Shown: positions 33,994-44,222, counted from the stretch's first letter. The stretch: DNA of 64,000 nt from SHWB01 sp050246875 (GCA_050246875.1 JBFWVF010000005.1:248001-312000); one strand, 5' to 3'. Program-made: numbers and translations. Notes: generated by a model from the sequence alone, not told the origin.

Positions 33994-35452
33994 CGCGCCG
34001 CGCCGGCGCGGCGGGGGTCGCCAGGCGCGGCGGCAACGGCCCGCGCCGCGCCTTCGGCTGGGCACGTGCGGTGGCGCGCTTCACCACTTCGGCACGGACC
34101 GCCGCGATGACTGCCGCCCAGTCGCCGCGCGCCGGCTGGCGGAAGATGCGCATGGTCGGGTACCAGGGCGTCGTCGAGCGGTCCCACATCCAGCGGAAGT
34201 CGGGCGGATCGGGCAGCATCAGCAGCACCGGCTTGCCGAGCGCGCCAGCGAGATGTGCGACCGACGTGTCGACGGCGACGACGAGGTCGAGTCCCGCCAC
34301 GGCGCCGGCCGTCTCGGCGAAATCGTGCAGTTCGTCGGCGAGGTCGGTGACGCCGTGGCCGTCGCCGAGCCGCGCGAGGTCGGGCGCCTTGTCGCCCTTC
34401 TGCAGGCTGACCCAGGCGACGCCGTCGACATCGAGCAGCGGCTTGACGTCGAGCACGTCGAGCGAGCGCACGGCGTCGTTGGGGTGCTTCGGCCCGCCGG
34501 CCCAGACGATGCCGGCGCGCAGGCCCTTCAGCCCAGCCAGACGTTCGCGCCAGCGTGCCGCGATATCCGCGGCCGGCGCCAGATAGGGCACCTTGGCGGG
34601 GGCCGTCTCCAGCGTCGTGCCGCAGAGCAGCGGCAGGCTCATCAGCGCGGCGTGGCAGTCGAACGGCGGCGAGCCCATGCCCTCGATCACCAGCGTGTCG
34701 AGGCCGGGCAGCGATTGCATCAGGCGTACCAGCGGCGCCTGCACGCCGAGCAGCGTGCGCGCGCCGCGCGCCTTCAGCAGCGGCACGTAGCGGCAGAACT
34801 GCAGCGTGTCGCCGAGCCCCTGCTCGGTGTAGAGCGCGATGGTCTTGCCGGTGAGGTCGCCGCCGTCCCACGCCGGACCGGGCAATGGCGGTTTCTTGTT
34901 GGGAAAATCGGGATCCTGCCAGCGCCATTCGTATTCGCGAAAGCAGCCCGGCCAGTCGCCCAGCATGTAGAGCACGAAGCCCTTGCCGGTATGCGCCTTG
35001 GCGAAATCGGGATCGAGCTGTTCGGCCCGCGCGAAACCGGCCAGCGCCTCGTCGAGCCGGCCGGCGTCCATCTCGCGCCGCGCCCACGACAGCAGCGTCG
35101 CGGCCAGCAGCTTCGTGATGTCGGCATTGCCGGGCGCGACGCGGTGGGCGCCTTCCAGCGCGTCGGCGGCCTCGCGGTAGCGGCCGGCGCGCGTCAGCAT
35201 GCGGCCGAGATTGGCGCGCGCCTCGGCCGAGTCCGGCAGCAGGCGGATGGCCTTGCGCATCAGCGCCTCGCCGGCCGCCGTCTCGCCGCGCTCGAATTCG
35301 ACGAGGCCGAGCATGTGCAGCGCGGGGCCGAACTCGGGCGCCTGGTCGACGATCTGCGCCGCCATGTCACGCGCCGAATCGAGCCGGCCGTCGCGCCGCC
35401 GCGCGTCGACTTCCTCCAGCGCCTGCTTCGGCGACATTGTCCGCATGGCCAT
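33929..35452 (-). CDS. TPR-repeat glycosyltransferase-like protein
   Basis: 507 aa. TPR repeats fill residues about 10-155 (for example ALHMLGLVEFERGETAAGEALM, LGRMLTRAGRYREAADALEG). The C-terminal half has the GT-B-like ending seen in heptosyltransferase-type TPR proteins: TIALYTEQGLGDTLQFCRYVPLL, LRAGIVWAGGPKHPNDAVRS and DLVVAVDTSVAHLAGALGKPV. It may modify a glycan or protein; the substrate is unknown. GGAG precedes the chosen ATG. The C-terminal Arg/Ser-rich tail overlaps cinA in antisense. Confidence 0.85.
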   Translation of the reverse strand: MAMRTMSPKQALEEVDARRRDGRLDSARDMAAQIVDQAPEFGPALHMLGLVEFERGETAAGEALMRKAIRLLPDSAEARANLGRMLTRAGRYREAADALEGAHRVAPGNADITKLLAATLLSWARREMDAGRLDEALAGFARAEQLDPDFAKAHTGKGFVLYMLGDWPGCFREYEWRWQDPDFPNKKPPLPGPAWDGGDLTGKTIALYTEQGLGDTLQFCRYVPLLKARGARTLLGVQAPLVRLMQSLPGLDTLVIEGMGSPPFDCHAALMSLPLLCGTTLETAPAKVPYLAPAADIAARWRERLAGLKGLRAGIVWAGGPKHPNDAVRSLDVLDVKPLLDVDGVAWVSLQKGDKAPDLARLGDGHGVTDLADELHDFAETAGAVAGLDLVVAVDTSVAHLAGALGKPVLLMLPDPPDFRWMWDRSTTPWYPTMRIFRQPARGDWAAVIAAVRAEVVKRATARAQPKARRGPLPPRLATPAAPARRVSRTTSGGAAPRSGPLPRRAG

Positions 35453-35620
35453 GCGAGCGACTCCGGCCCGCCGTCGCGCGGGCGGCGCAGTCTGCCGCAT
35501 GCGGCGGCCGAACGGAACGGCGCTCGCCGGCTGAAACATGGCTGCGCGGCATCGTTGCGCCCTGCCCGGCCGGCATGGGGAAATCGTCCCGACGGCAACT
35601 CGACACAGCGGGAGCGCGCC

Positions 35621-36187
35621 ATGAAGACCATCGACATCGGGCCCGACGGCATGGAGAAGCACATCGCGCGCTTCGGCAAGCTGGCGCCGAAGAAGGGCGC
35701 GTTCGCGAAGCTCGGCATTCCCAACGAAGCCTACGAACTGCTGGCGGCCAAGACGCTCTACACCCTGATGGCGCCCGCCGGCACCGACGGCTCCTTCGCC
35801 AATCCCGGCGTCGCCGGCCCGGCGGGGCTGTCGATCTCCATCGCCGAGTGCCCGCCCGGCGACGGTCCCCTGCTCCACGCGCACACGCAGACGCACGAGA
35901 TCTTCTTCTGCCTCGAGGGCCGCTTCGAGATCAGTTGGGGCGACGAGGGGCAGTACCGCACGGTGCTGGAGAAATTCGACATGTGCAACGTGCCACTCGG
36001 CGTCATGCGGGCGTTCAGGAACGTGTCGGACACCACCGGCCGCCTGATGGCCATCATCCAGGGCACGGCAACGGGCGACATCGCCTACGCGCCATCGGTC
36101 GGACGCCAGGTCGAGGAACGCTTCGGCAAGCCGGTGCGCGCCGCCATCGAGCAGCACACCTCGATGCGCTTCGACGCCGGTCTCTAG
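35621..36187 (+). CDS. Cupin-domain protein
   Basis: 188 aa with one cupin barrel. The first motif is seen as GDGPLLHAHTQTHEIFFCLEGRFEISWGD (HxHx(3)Hx(5)E-type metal ligands His, His and Glu), the second near LGVMRAFRNVSDTTGRLM, where the usual His is missing. It probably binds a metal and a small ligand; no substrate can be named. GGGAG precedes the ATG. Confidence 0.85.
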   Translation: MKTIDIGPDGMEKHIARFGKLAPKKGAFAKLGIPNEAYELLAAKTLYTLMAPAGTDGSFANPGVAGPAGLSISIAECPPGDGPLLHAHTQTHEIFFCLEGRFEISWGDEGQYRTVLEKFDMCNVPLGVMRAFRNVSDTTGRLMAIIQGTATGDIAYAPSVGRQVEERFGKPVRAAIEQHTSMRFDAGL

Positions 36188-36194
36188 CCTGTCG

Positions 36195-39100
36195 CTAGAA
36201 GGGCTGCTGCAAGCGCAGCAGCACGCCGTGGGTGACCTCGCTGCGGCTGAGGTTGGTCTCGTAGTCGGCGGAGATTCTGGTGCCGCCGCTCCAGGTCGTG
36301 ACGAGGCCGGCGCCGAGTTCGAGCCGGTCCTTGTCCGAGGACAGGCCGTTGACCTCGAAGCGCGACTGCGGCGCCCCGGCGAGAGCGGCCTGCACCGGCT
36401 GGCCAGAGCGGGCGTGCTCGTGCCACCAGCCGAGGCGGACCAGCGGCGTCCACGTCGAGCCGCCGTCCGTTTCGAAGGGATGTTGGGCGGCGATCGACAG
36501 GCGGCTGTGCACGGAATCGGCGGTGCGGCCCGACATCGACAGGTTGGCCGCGTCCGCGCCGGTCTCCGTATAGGCGTCGCTGTGCGCATGCATGACGCCG
36601 ATCATGGCGCGGGGCGTGACCTGCAGGCGCCCGACATCGAAGGGGCGTGAGGCGCCCACATCGGCCCAGACTTCGTAGCCGAGCGTGTCGCCATAGGCCG
36701 AGCGGTCGATGCCTGCGAAGGCGATCCGCCGCGTCGTCCGCTGCTGCATCATCCCGGCGCCGAGCGCGCCGTCGAGGACGAACGGGTGGTCCGGCCCCTC
36801 CGGCCGGTGGGTGCCGTAGAGGCTGCCGCGCCAGGTGCGGATCTCGCTGGTATCGGCACTGTTGGCGTTGTCGATGGTCGTCTGCGACAGGCCGAACGCC
36901 ACGCCGAGGGTGGTCTCCTCGGTATGTTCCCAGTCGACCCCGGCCATCAGGCCGCCGGTGCGGTGGACAAAGCCCTGCGCCGTGCCGTCGCCGCTCACCT
37001 CGCCGACGATGCCGTAGCCCGAAACCCACGGCCGCACGGCGCCCTTCTGGCCGCGCGGCGCCTGCGCGAGCACCGGCCCGAGGGAGGCGAAGAGCCGGCC
37101 GAGCTGCGGCAGGTCGCTGCCGCCGAGGCTGCCGGCGGCGAGGGCGAGCGACGCGGTCGAGCCGCCGGAGCGGTCGCCAGCATGCGCCGCGTTGCTGGCG
37201 AGCGTGCGGGAGAACTGCGCGTGGTCGCCGACCTGCACGACGCCGGGCGCCGTCGTCGTCGTTCCCGACAGTTGCTCCAGCGCCGCCCGCGCCTGGTCGG
37301 CCGGCAGGGTCAGCAGCGTATCGAGCAAGGTCGCCAGGTCGCCCGTGGCGTTGTTGCCGATGGTATCGAGGATGCCGGCCACGCCGGACGAACTGCCGGA
37401 TCCCGCGATGTCCGCCAGCAGCGTGGCGTTGCGGACCAGGCGCAAGGTCACACCGTTTGCGCCGTAAATGAGTTGGCCGTCGAGGAAGGCCGAGTTCGAC
37501 GTCACGCCGGCGAACGTCGTCGCGATCGGGTCGGTCGCGGTGAGGATGACGTAGTCGGTCTGCGTTGCGTACGATCCCGGTAGCGGAATGACCCGCACCG
37601 TGCCGTCGGTAAGCGTGGCCGTGCCGGTCACGTCGGTGCGGTCGGCGAGGCCGTCGGCATCGACCTCGACGGCGTAGGTCGAACCGGCGCCAAAGGTCAG
37701 GTTGCCAGTGACCGTCAGCGTGCCGATGGAAGCGCCGGGCGCGAGCCGACCGTCGACGAGCACATCGTTGAGGATGCTGCCGGTGCCGCCGAGGGTTCCG
37801 GCCGCGCCCACCGTGACCGGGCTGACGATGGTGCCGTCGATCCGCAGCGTGCCGGAGGAGATCGTCGTTGCCCCCGTGTAGCTGTGGACGCCGTCCAGGA
37901 TCGTGGTGCCGGTGCCGACATGGTTTACCGCCGTGCCGCCGGTGATGATGATCGGATTATTTTCCGAGTTTACAAATGTGTACGGGGCCTCGTTGTGATT
38001 GAAATTGAGGATTGCGAGGCCGTCGCCGCCGTGAATCTCGGCGATGTCCAGCGTCCCCGCCGCGGCGCCTTCGCCGATGTTGAGGGTGCCGCTGGCGGTT
38101 GCGAATTCGGCGAGGTCGAGTGTGCCGTGGCTGTCGTCGATCCGGACCAGTCCGCCGTCGGCGACGGTGAGCGTGCCGGTGCCGTCCGCGCCGACGAAGA
38201 TGCCCAGGGCGGCGATGAGGGACGAGCCGGCGCCGCGGACAACCACGGTGCCGTCGCTGCAATCGCACTCGCCGATGATCATGCCATCGTGCAGGTCTAT
38301 GGTCGCGCCATCCTCGACCGTCAGCGTGCCGCTGCCCTCCAAGCCGACGACGAAGACGTGTCCCATCCAGGTCGATCCGGGGCCCGTGACCGTCATCGTG
38401 CCGGTGCTGCCGGCGAACTCGCCGAGGATGCCCTCGAAGCTGTCGACCACACCGCCGTCGGCGATCGTGAAGGTCGCCGTTCCCTCGCCGCCGACCGACA
38501 GGAAATCCGTGGTCAGGCGCGAGCCGGCGCCGGTGACCGTGACCGTGCCGGTGCTGTCGTGATCCTCCGCGATGGTGACGAGGGGGCTTTCCACCGTGGC
38601 CCCGTCCTCGACGGTCAGCGTGCCCGTGCCGCCCCCGCCGATGCTCAGATAGAAATCGGTGATCAGCGACGACCCGGCGCCGCGGACGATCGCCGTGCCG
38701 CTGCCGCACTCGCAGAAGCCGAGCATGAAGCCGTCATGCACCTCGACGGCGCCGCCGTCTTCCACCGTCAGCGTGCCCTGACCCTCGGAGCCGACGACGA
38801 TGATATGGGTCGCCCAGGTCGACCCGGGGCCCGTGACGGTCACCGATCCCGTGCTGCCGTCGAACTCGGCGACGCCGCTTTCAAAGCTGTCGACAAGGCC
38901 GCCGTTGCTGATCAGGACGGTACCGGTGCCGCTGGCGCCGACCGCCATGTAGTCGGCGAAAAGGCTCGAGCCGGCGCCGTCGACGGTGAGCGTGCCGTCG
39001 CCGTCCGCCTCCTCGCCGAGCGAGACGAACGGGGCGTTTACCTCTCCGCCGTCTTCGACGGTCAGGGTACCCGTGCCGTCCTCACCGACGAACAGGCTGT

Positions 39101-39356
39101 CCGCCTCGGCCCCCGGGTCGCCGACACGCGCGGTTCCGCCATTGGAAATGATGGCTGTGTCGGAGGAGCCCGGCACGCCGCCGGACCAGTTGCCCGCCTC
39201 GAACCAGTCGCCCGGACCGGCCTGCCAGATGCTTTGGGCACCCGCATGGGTCGCCATGACGGCCAACAGCAGAGTGACCACCATGACGACAGGAAAGCGC
39301 TTGGTCGACAATCGGAGCGATCGTTCGTATCGGCGGCCCCTTGGCCGCTGCTTCAT
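36195..39356 (-). CDS. Autotransporter with repeat-rich beta-helical passenger
   Basis: 1053 aa, outer-membrane/secreted. Signal peptide at 1-41 (extended, ending VMATHAGAQ). The passenger (about 42-600) is a series of beta-strand repeats with GTLTVEDGG/GTVTVTGAGS-type units about 46 residues long, some carrying CxC pairs (GFCECGSG, GECDCSDG). A linker is followed by the 12-strand autotransporter barrel from about residue 790, with the terminal aromatic ending LRLQQPF. The start follows GGGAGG. The passenger has no visible protease or adhesin catalytic motif, so it is likely an adhesin-like or structural protein. Confidence 0.9.
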   Translation of the reverse strand: MKQRPRGRRYERSLRLSTKRFPVVMVVTLLLAVMATHAGAQSIWQAGPGDWFEAGNWSGGVPGSSDTAIISNGGTARVGDPGAEADSLFVGEDGTGTLTVEDGGEVNAPFVSLGEEADGDGTLTVDGAGSSLFADYMAVGASGTGTVLISNGGLVDSFESGVAEFDGSTGSVTVTGPGSTWATHIIVVGSEGQGTLTVEDGGAVEVHDGFMLGFCECGSGTAIVRGAGSSLITDFYLSIGGGGTGTLTVEDGATVESPLVTIAEDHDSTGTVTVTGAGSRLTTDFLSVGGEGTATFTIADGGVVDSFEGILGEFAGSTGTMTVTGPGSTWMGHVFVVGLEGSGTLTVEDGATIDLHDGMIIGECDCSDGTVVVRGAGSSLIAALGIFVGADGTGTLTVADGGLVRIDDSHGTLDLAEFATASGTLNIGEGAAAGTLDIAEIHGGDGLAILNFNHNEAPYTFVNSENNPIIITGGTAVNHVGTGTTILDGVHSYTGATTISSGTLRIDGTIVSPVTVGAAGTLGGTGSILNDVLVDGRLAPGASIGTLTVTGNLTFGAGSTYAVEVDADGLADRTDVTGTATLTDGTVRVIPLPGSYATQTDYVILTATDPIATTFAGVTSNSAFLDGQLIYGANGVTLRLVRNATLLADIAGSGSSSGVAGILDTIGNNATGDLATLLDTLLTLPADQARAALEQLSGTTTTAPGVVQVGDHAQFSRTLASNAAHAGDRSGGSTASLALAAGSLGGSDLPQLGRLFASLGPVLAQAPRGQKGAVRPWVSGYGIVGEVSGDGTAQGFVHRTGGLMAGVDWEHTEETTLGVAFGLSQTTIDNANSADTSEIRTWRGSLYGTHRPEGPDHPFVLDGALGAGMMQQRTTRRIAFAGIDRSAYGDTLGYEVWADVGASRPFDVGRLQVTPRAMIGVMHAHSDAYTETGADAANLSMSGRTADSVHSRLSIAAQHPFETDGGSTWTPLVRLGWWHEHARSGQPVQAALAGAPQSRFEVNGLSSDKDRLELGAGLVTTWSGGTRISADYETNLSRSEVTHGVLLRLQQPF

Positions 39357-39520
39357 CGATCCTCCCGTGCCCGACCACAATCTGACTGCGGGACGCTAGA
39401 AGGGAGATCGGCGCTGATGCAACACGAATGATTAGTGTGATTCAGTCCCGTTTCGTCGACGATGCCGACAAATTGCGGCGGCGTGCAGATCGCGCATTGC
39501 GGGTGCCGGCCAGCGCCGCG

Positions 39521-40420
39521 TCACCCGCTCTTCCCGCCGGCCGTCGTTCCGCCGCGCGCCCGCCGCGTCTCGGACCAGACGCTGTAGTAGTTGCCGGCGA
39601 AGATCGTGGCGGCGCCGACGGCGACGGCGATGGCCAGGTGCTCGTCGTAGACGAGGTAGGCGACGGCGGCGATAAGTGGCAGGCGCATGAAGTCGAGCGG
39701 CATCACCACGGTGGCATCGGCATGGGCGAAGGCCCGCGTCATGCAGTAATGCGCGCTGATCGACAACAGGCCGATCAGCGCCAGCCAGCCGGCCTCGCGC
39801 AGATCGGGCGGCGTCCAGTCGAGGGCGGCCAGCACGAGGCCCGGCGGCAGCTGGATCCACGCCATGTAGAAGACGATGGCGAAGGTCGTCTCGGTGCGCG
39901 TCATCGCCTTGACCATCGTCACCGAGGCGGCGAAGCAGACGGCGGCGGCGAGCATGATGAACACGCCCGTCTCGATGGCCGCGACGCCGGGCTGGACGAT
40001 GATCAGCACGCCCGCGAAGCCCAGCGCCACGGCGACGGCGCGGGCGCGGCTGAAGCGCTCGCCGAGGAACAGCGTGGCGAACAGCGCGGTCCAGATCGGC
40101 GCGGTGAATTCGAGCGCGAACACCTCGGCCAGCGGCAGCAGGGTCACGCCGACGATCCAGCCCGCCTGGCCGCCCATGTGCGCGAGGTTGCGGGCGATCT
40201 GCAGGACGGGCCGGTTCGTCCGCATGGCGCCGAGGCCGAGCCACAGCAGCGGCACCGACGTCACGACTGCCCCCACGAGGCTGCGCGAGGCGAGGATGAC
40301 GAACACCGACATGGTGGCCGAGACCTCGCGGATGGCGACAGCCATGATCGCGAAGCTGACCAGCGTGCCGGTCATCCACACGACGGCGAGGGCCACCCTC
40401 GGCTGCGCCGGAGCGGACAT
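39521..40420 (-). CDS. EamA/DMT-family transporter
   Basis: 299-aa membrane protein with ten hydrophobic segments in two EamA repeats; EFTAPIWTALFATLFLGERF is the typical end of the first repeat and VMPLDFMRLPLIAAVAYLVYDE of the second. Substrate unknown. It lies 63 bases from the Gfo/Idh/MocA gene on the same strand and may move its substrate. Confidence 0.88.
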   Translation of the reverse strand: MSAPAQPRVALAVVWMTGTLVSFAIMAVAIREVSATMSVFVILASRSLVGAVVTSVPLLWLGLGAMRTNRPVLQIARNLAHMGGQAGWIVGVTLLPLAEVFALEFTAPIWTALFATLFLGERFSRARAVAVALGFAGVLIIVQPGVAAIETGVFIMLAAAVCFAASVTMVKAMTRTETTFAIVFYMAWIQLPPGLVLAALDWTPPDLREAGWLALIGLLSISAHYCMTRAFAHADATVVMPLDFMRLPLIAAVAYLVYDEHLAIAVAVGAATIFAGNYYSVWSETRRARGGTTAGGKSG

Positions 40421-40483
40421 GGCGGCGTTTCCCCGAATGACCGCGTCGCCGGTCCGGCGCGCGGCCGTTGCGTTATCGCGTGG

Positions 40484-41539
40484 TCACGCGGCGCGGGCCG
40501 GCAGCGGCGCGTTGCGCGGCAGCGTTACCGGCTCGTGCGTCTCGGCCGACAGGTCGGCCGCCATGTAGCAGTCCATGACGAGGCGCGCCTCGGCCGGCTT
40601 GACGAGGACCTCGCGGTCCTGCGCCACGGCGTTGATGAAGTGGTGCGTCTCGCTGCCCATCGGGCCGACGAAGACGTGGTCGACCTCTTCGCCCGGCATG
40701 GTCGACAGCGGGAACTGCACGCCGCCCTCCATACTGTTGAGGATGACGTCCTTGTGGCTGTCGTCGATGAACAGCACGCCCTCGGTCGCCAGCACCTCGA
40801 TGGTGGTGACGCAGTAGTTGGGATAGCCGGGCGGCAGGATCCAGCCGGCGCCGATGGTGAAGGTGACGCCGTCGTCCATGGTGATCGTCATCCACATGTG
40901 GTCGGCGGCGCCGTTGGTCTGCTTGTAGACGCCGAAGGCCGACTGCGAGTAGACGCGCACCGGCTTGCGCGGCTGCAGCGCCCACAGCACCCAGTCGATG
41001 TCGTGCGTCGCCTCCATGGCGGCCGGCGACAGCTTTGTGCGGCCGCTGATCTTGCTGCCGAGGCTGCGCGACAGGTGGCGGCTGACCATCACCGTCACCG
41101 GCTTGCCGATCGACTCGCCCTGCAGGGCGCGGCGCACATAGGCCATCTTCGGGTTGAAGCGCTGCGAGTAGCCGACGGTGAACTTGAGGCCGCGCTCGGC
41201 CGCCATGGCGATCAGCTCGTCGGCTTCCTCGGGCTGCGAGGCGATGGGCTTTTCCATCATCACGTGCTTGCCGGCGAGGATGCAGTCGCGGGCCAGCGGG
41301 TAGTGCGTCGATTCCGGCGCCGTCGACAGGAAGATCGCCTCGATGTCCTTATTGTCGAGCAGGCGGCGGTAGTCGGTCACGGCCGAGGCCGGGTTGGTCA
41401 TCTTGGCCACTTCGGCGAGACGGTCCTCGCGGATGTCGCAGATGTGGAGCTGGCCGATCTGCGGGCTCGCCGCGCAGGCCACGGCGCGGATGCCGCCGAT
41501 CCAGCCGACGCCGATGACCCCCATGTTGATCTGCCGCAT
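40484..41539 (-). CDS. Gfo/Idh/MocA-family oxidoreductase
   Basis: 351 aa. NAD(P)-binding Rossmann motif GVIGVGWIGGIRAVA at the N-terminus, the catalytic-site EKPIA near residue 92, and DIDWVLWAL further on. Such enzymes oxidise sugars or cyclitols with NAD(P). ATG 41539 is preferred because GGGAG lies nine bases upstream; the ATG at 41560 gives seven extra residues. Substrate unknown. The MFS and enolase-superfamily genes next to it are divergent and might belong to one sugar-acid pathway. Confidence 0.88.
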   Translation of the reverse strand: MRQINMGVIGVGWIGGIRAVACAASPQIGQLHICDIREDRLAEVAKMTNPASAVTDYRRLLDNKDIEAIFLSTAPESTHYPLARDCILAGKHVMMEKPIASQPEEADELIAMAAERGLKFTVGYSQRFNPKMAYVRRALQGESIGKPVTVMVSRHLSRSLGSKISGRTKLSPAAMEATHDIDWVLWALQPRKPVRVYSQSAFGVYKQTNGAADHMWMTITMDDGVTFTIGAGWILPPGYPNYCVTTIEVLATEGVLFIDDSHKDVILNSMEGGVQFPLSTMPGEEVDHVFVGPMGSETHHFINAVAQDREVLVKPAEARLVMDCYMAADLSAETHEPVTLPRNAPLPARAA

Positions 41540-41646
41540 GATCGGGCGCTCCCAAGCCATTGACGCGCCGCCGCCGGGCGCAGAGGTTGCGGCAACCTAG
41601 GTGGCGCCGTCGCCGCCCGTCAACAGGCCGCCAGCCCGCCGCGCCC

Positions 41647-42861
41647 ATGAGCAACCGAGCCGATCCGCCGTCGCCGCGCCTGCCCGTCGGGCCCGTTCTG
41701 GCGGGCATGACGCTGGCCCAGGCCGTCGCCTCGTCGAGCACGCTCGCCTTCACCGCCGCCTCGACGGAGATCGCCGCCTCTCTCGCCCTGCCGGCGTCGT
41801 GGATCGGCTACCAGTTCTCCCTCGTCGCGCTCGGCGCCATGGCCACCTCGGTGCTGTCGGGCATGGCGATCGCGCGCTGGGGCTCGGTCGGCACGCTGCA
41901 GCGGGCGCTGGCCGGCTGCGCCCTGGGCGCCGTGCTGATGGCCATTCCCCACGCCGCCGCCATCGCGGCCGGCGCGCTCCTGATGGGCCTCGCCTACGGC
42001 TTCACCAACCCGGCCGGCAACGGCCTGATCGCGCGCATCGCCACCGAGCGCAACCGCTCGCTGCTGTTCTCGATCCGCCAGACCGGCGTGCCCGGCGGCG
42101 GCGTCATCGCCGGCCTCGCCGCGCCGCCGCTGGCGCTGACGCTGGGCTGGCAGGCCGTGCCGCTCGCCGCCGCCGCCGTCTGCCTCGCTACCGCGCTCGG
42201 GCTCGAGGTCCGGCGCCGGCGGTGGGACGAGGGACGGCCGGATGGCGGCGCCGGCAGCGGCGTGTGGAGCGCGCTGACGAACGTCCTGCGCCAGCGCCGC
42301 CTGCGCGCGCTGGTCCTGCTCAGCATGGTGTTCTCGAGCTGCCAGGCCTGCGTCATGTCCTTCGCCACGCCGCTGCTGGTCGAGGATGGCGGCCTGACGC
42401 TGGTGGCCGCCGGCCTCGTGTTGTCGACGGTGCATTTCGCCGGCATGTTCGGCCGCGTGCTGTGGGGCTGGGTCGCCGACCGGCTGGGCAGTGGCCCGCT
42501 GGTGCTGGCCGGCATCGCCGCGCTGGCGGCGGTCTGCGCCCTGGCGGTCTCGACCATCGGGCCGGGCTGGAGCGAGACGGCGTTGCACATGCTGATGCTG
42601 GCCTTCGGCGTCGTCGCGCTGGGCTGGAACGGCGTGTTGCTGGCCGAGGTGGCCCGGGCCAGCGCGCCGGCGCTGGTCGGCGCCAACACCGGCGCGGTCC
42701 TGCTCTTCACCTTCTCCTCCAACGTCGCCATGCCGACCGTCTTCGCCTCGGTCTACGCGCTGTTCGGCGGCTACGCCGCGACCTTCGCGGCGGTCGCCGT
42801 CATTCCGGTCGCGGGCACCGTGCTGGCGCTGACGCTGGTCCGGGCCGAGCGGCGGGCCTGA
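41647..42861 (+). CDS. Major facilitator superfamily transporter
   Basis: 404 aa, 12 predicted membrane helices. The middle loop is basic and polar (EVRRRRWDEGRPDGG). The pattern GMAIARWGSVGTLQRALAG between helices 2 and 3 and GRVLWGWVADRLGSGPLV in the second half are MFS-type (G-x-x-x-D-R-x-G-like) motifs. No substrate can be named. It is followed after 63 bases by the enolase-superfamily gene, so the pair may take up and process the same compound. Confidence 0.88.
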   Translation: MSNRADPPSPRLPVGPVLAGMTLAQAVASSSTLAFTAASTEIAASLALPASWIGYQFSLVALGAMATSVLSGMAIARWGSVGTLQRALAGCALGAVLMAIPHAAAIAAGALLMGLAYGFTNPAGNGLIARIATERNRSLLFSIRQTGVPGGGVIAGLAAPPLALTLGWQAVPLAAAAVCLATALGLEVRRRRWDEGRPDGGAGSGVWSALTNVLRQRRLRALVLLSMVFSSCQACVMSFATPLLVEDGGLTLVAAGLVLSTVHFAGMFGRVLWGWVADRLGSGPLVLAGIAALAAVCALAVSTIGPGWSETALHMLMLAFGVVALGWNGVLLAEVARASAPALVGANTGAVLLFTFSSNVAMPTVFASVYALFGGYAATFAAVAVIPVAGTVLALTLVRAERRA

Positions 42862-42924
42862 GCCATTGCGGCGCGCCGTCCGGCGTGCTCCCCTGCCCGC
42901 CCGCACACGCCGCTGGAGGGCGCC

Positions 42925-44028
42925 ATGGAAATAGCCTCGGTCACGCCGGTCGCGGTGGCCCTGCCGCTGGCCAGTCCGATGAAGCTCGCCGGCGTCGAGA
43001 TCCGCACCGCCGACAACGTGCTCTGCCGCGTCGAGACGCGTGACGGCATCGTCGGCTGGGGCGAGGCCAGTTCCGCCCCCGGCATGACCGGCGAGACGGT
43101 GCAGAGCATGGTGGCGGCGATCCGCCTCATGGCGCCGCGCCTCGTCGGCCGCGCGGCCGACGACTTCGCCGGCAACCTCGCGGCCATGGACTTCGCCCTC
43201 TACGGCAACGCCTCGGCCAAGTCGGCGGTCGAGATCGCGCTCTACGACATCGTCGGCAAGGCGCGGCAGATGACGGCCGCCGCGCTGCTCGGCGAGGTGC
43301 GGCGCGAGCGCGCGCCGCTGATCATCATGGTCGCCAACGGCGAGACCAGGAAGGACGTCGCCCAGGCCCGGCGCAACACCGAGGAGGGCTTCGTCGCCTT
43401 CAAGATCAAGGTCGGCGTCGGCACACCGGAGGCCGATGCCGAGCGCGCGGCGACCGTGCGCGACGCGCTGGCCGACGACGCGCTGGTCTCGGCCGACGCC
43501 AACCAGGGCTTCACCTACGACGGCGCGGTGAAGTTCCTCGGCGCCATCGGCCCAGCGCGGCTCGACTGGGTCGAGCAGCCGATCATGGGCCACGACGTCG
43601 AGGGCATGGCCCGCCTCGCCGCCATGGCGCCGTGCAAGCTCGGCGCCGACGAGGGGTTGCACGCGCTGCGCGACATCCGCGAGCACCACGCCGCCGGCGC
43701 CGCCGTCGGCGGCAGCCTCAAGCTGATCAAGCTCGGCGGACCGACGCGCGTGCAGGAGGCCTCGGTGCTGTGCGCCGAACTCGGTCTGCACGTCAACGTC
43801 GCCGCCAAGATCGCCGAATCCAGCATCTCCGGCGCCGCCGTCATGGCGCTCGCCAGCGCCGCGCCGAAGCTCGACTGGGGGGTCAGCGTGACCCAGCAGT
43901 ATCTCGCCACCGACATCGTACGGAACCCGGTCCGCATCGCCGACGGTCACGTCCATGCGCCGGAGGGGCCGGGCCTAGGTGTCGACGTCGACGAGGATGC
44001 GGTCGCCCGCTACGCCGTCGCCATGTGA
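42925..44028 (+). CDS. Mandelate racemase/muconate-lactonising-type enolase-superfamily enzyme
   Basis: 367 aa. N-terminal capping domain with VGWGEASSAPGMTGE; barrel with FKIKVG (catalytic Lys), SADANQGF, WVEQPI, KLGADEG (metal-binding Asp/Glu/Asp) and the KLIKLGGPT second lysine. This set of two lysines matches the muconate cycloisomerase subgroup. Substrate not determined. GGAGGGCGCC precedes the ATG. Confidence 0.88.
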   Translation: MEIASVTPVAVALPLASPMKLAGVEIRTADNVLCRVETRDGIVGWGEASSAPGMTGETVQSMVAAIRLMAPRLVGRAADDFAGNLAAMDFALYGNASAKSAVEIALYDIVGKARQMTAAALLGEVRRERAPLIIMVANGETRKDVAQARRNTEEGFVAFKIKVGVGTPEADAERAATVRDALADDALVSADANQGFTYDGAVKFLGAIGPARLDWVEQPIMGHDVEGMARLAAMAPCKLGADEGLHALRDIREHHAAGAAVGGSLKLIKLGGPTRVQEASVLCAELGLHVNVAAKIAESSISGAAVMALASAAPKLDWGVSVTQQYLATDIVRNPVRIADGHVHAPEGPGLGVDVDEDAVARYAVAM

Positions 44029-44222
44029 TCGCTGCCTGTGGCCGTCGGCTGCCGCCACGTGGATATTTCCGAATTCACGGCTGTGCGGTAGGCTTGTCCG
44101 GTGTTGTACACGGGTGGTTGACGGGGCCGTTCTCCACCCGTCCGTTGCGTCGTTCTCCTGTATTGCCGTCGATGGTTCGGGCGTGCGCGACCGGGTGTCG
44201 TGTCGGTTCGGGGTATGCGGTG

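Noticed and set aside
43632..44222. Upstream extension of the soluble adenylate cyclase frame
   Set aside because: The sequence is shadow of the enolase-superfamily gene; the cyclase domain begins at MTDVVRKLTT.
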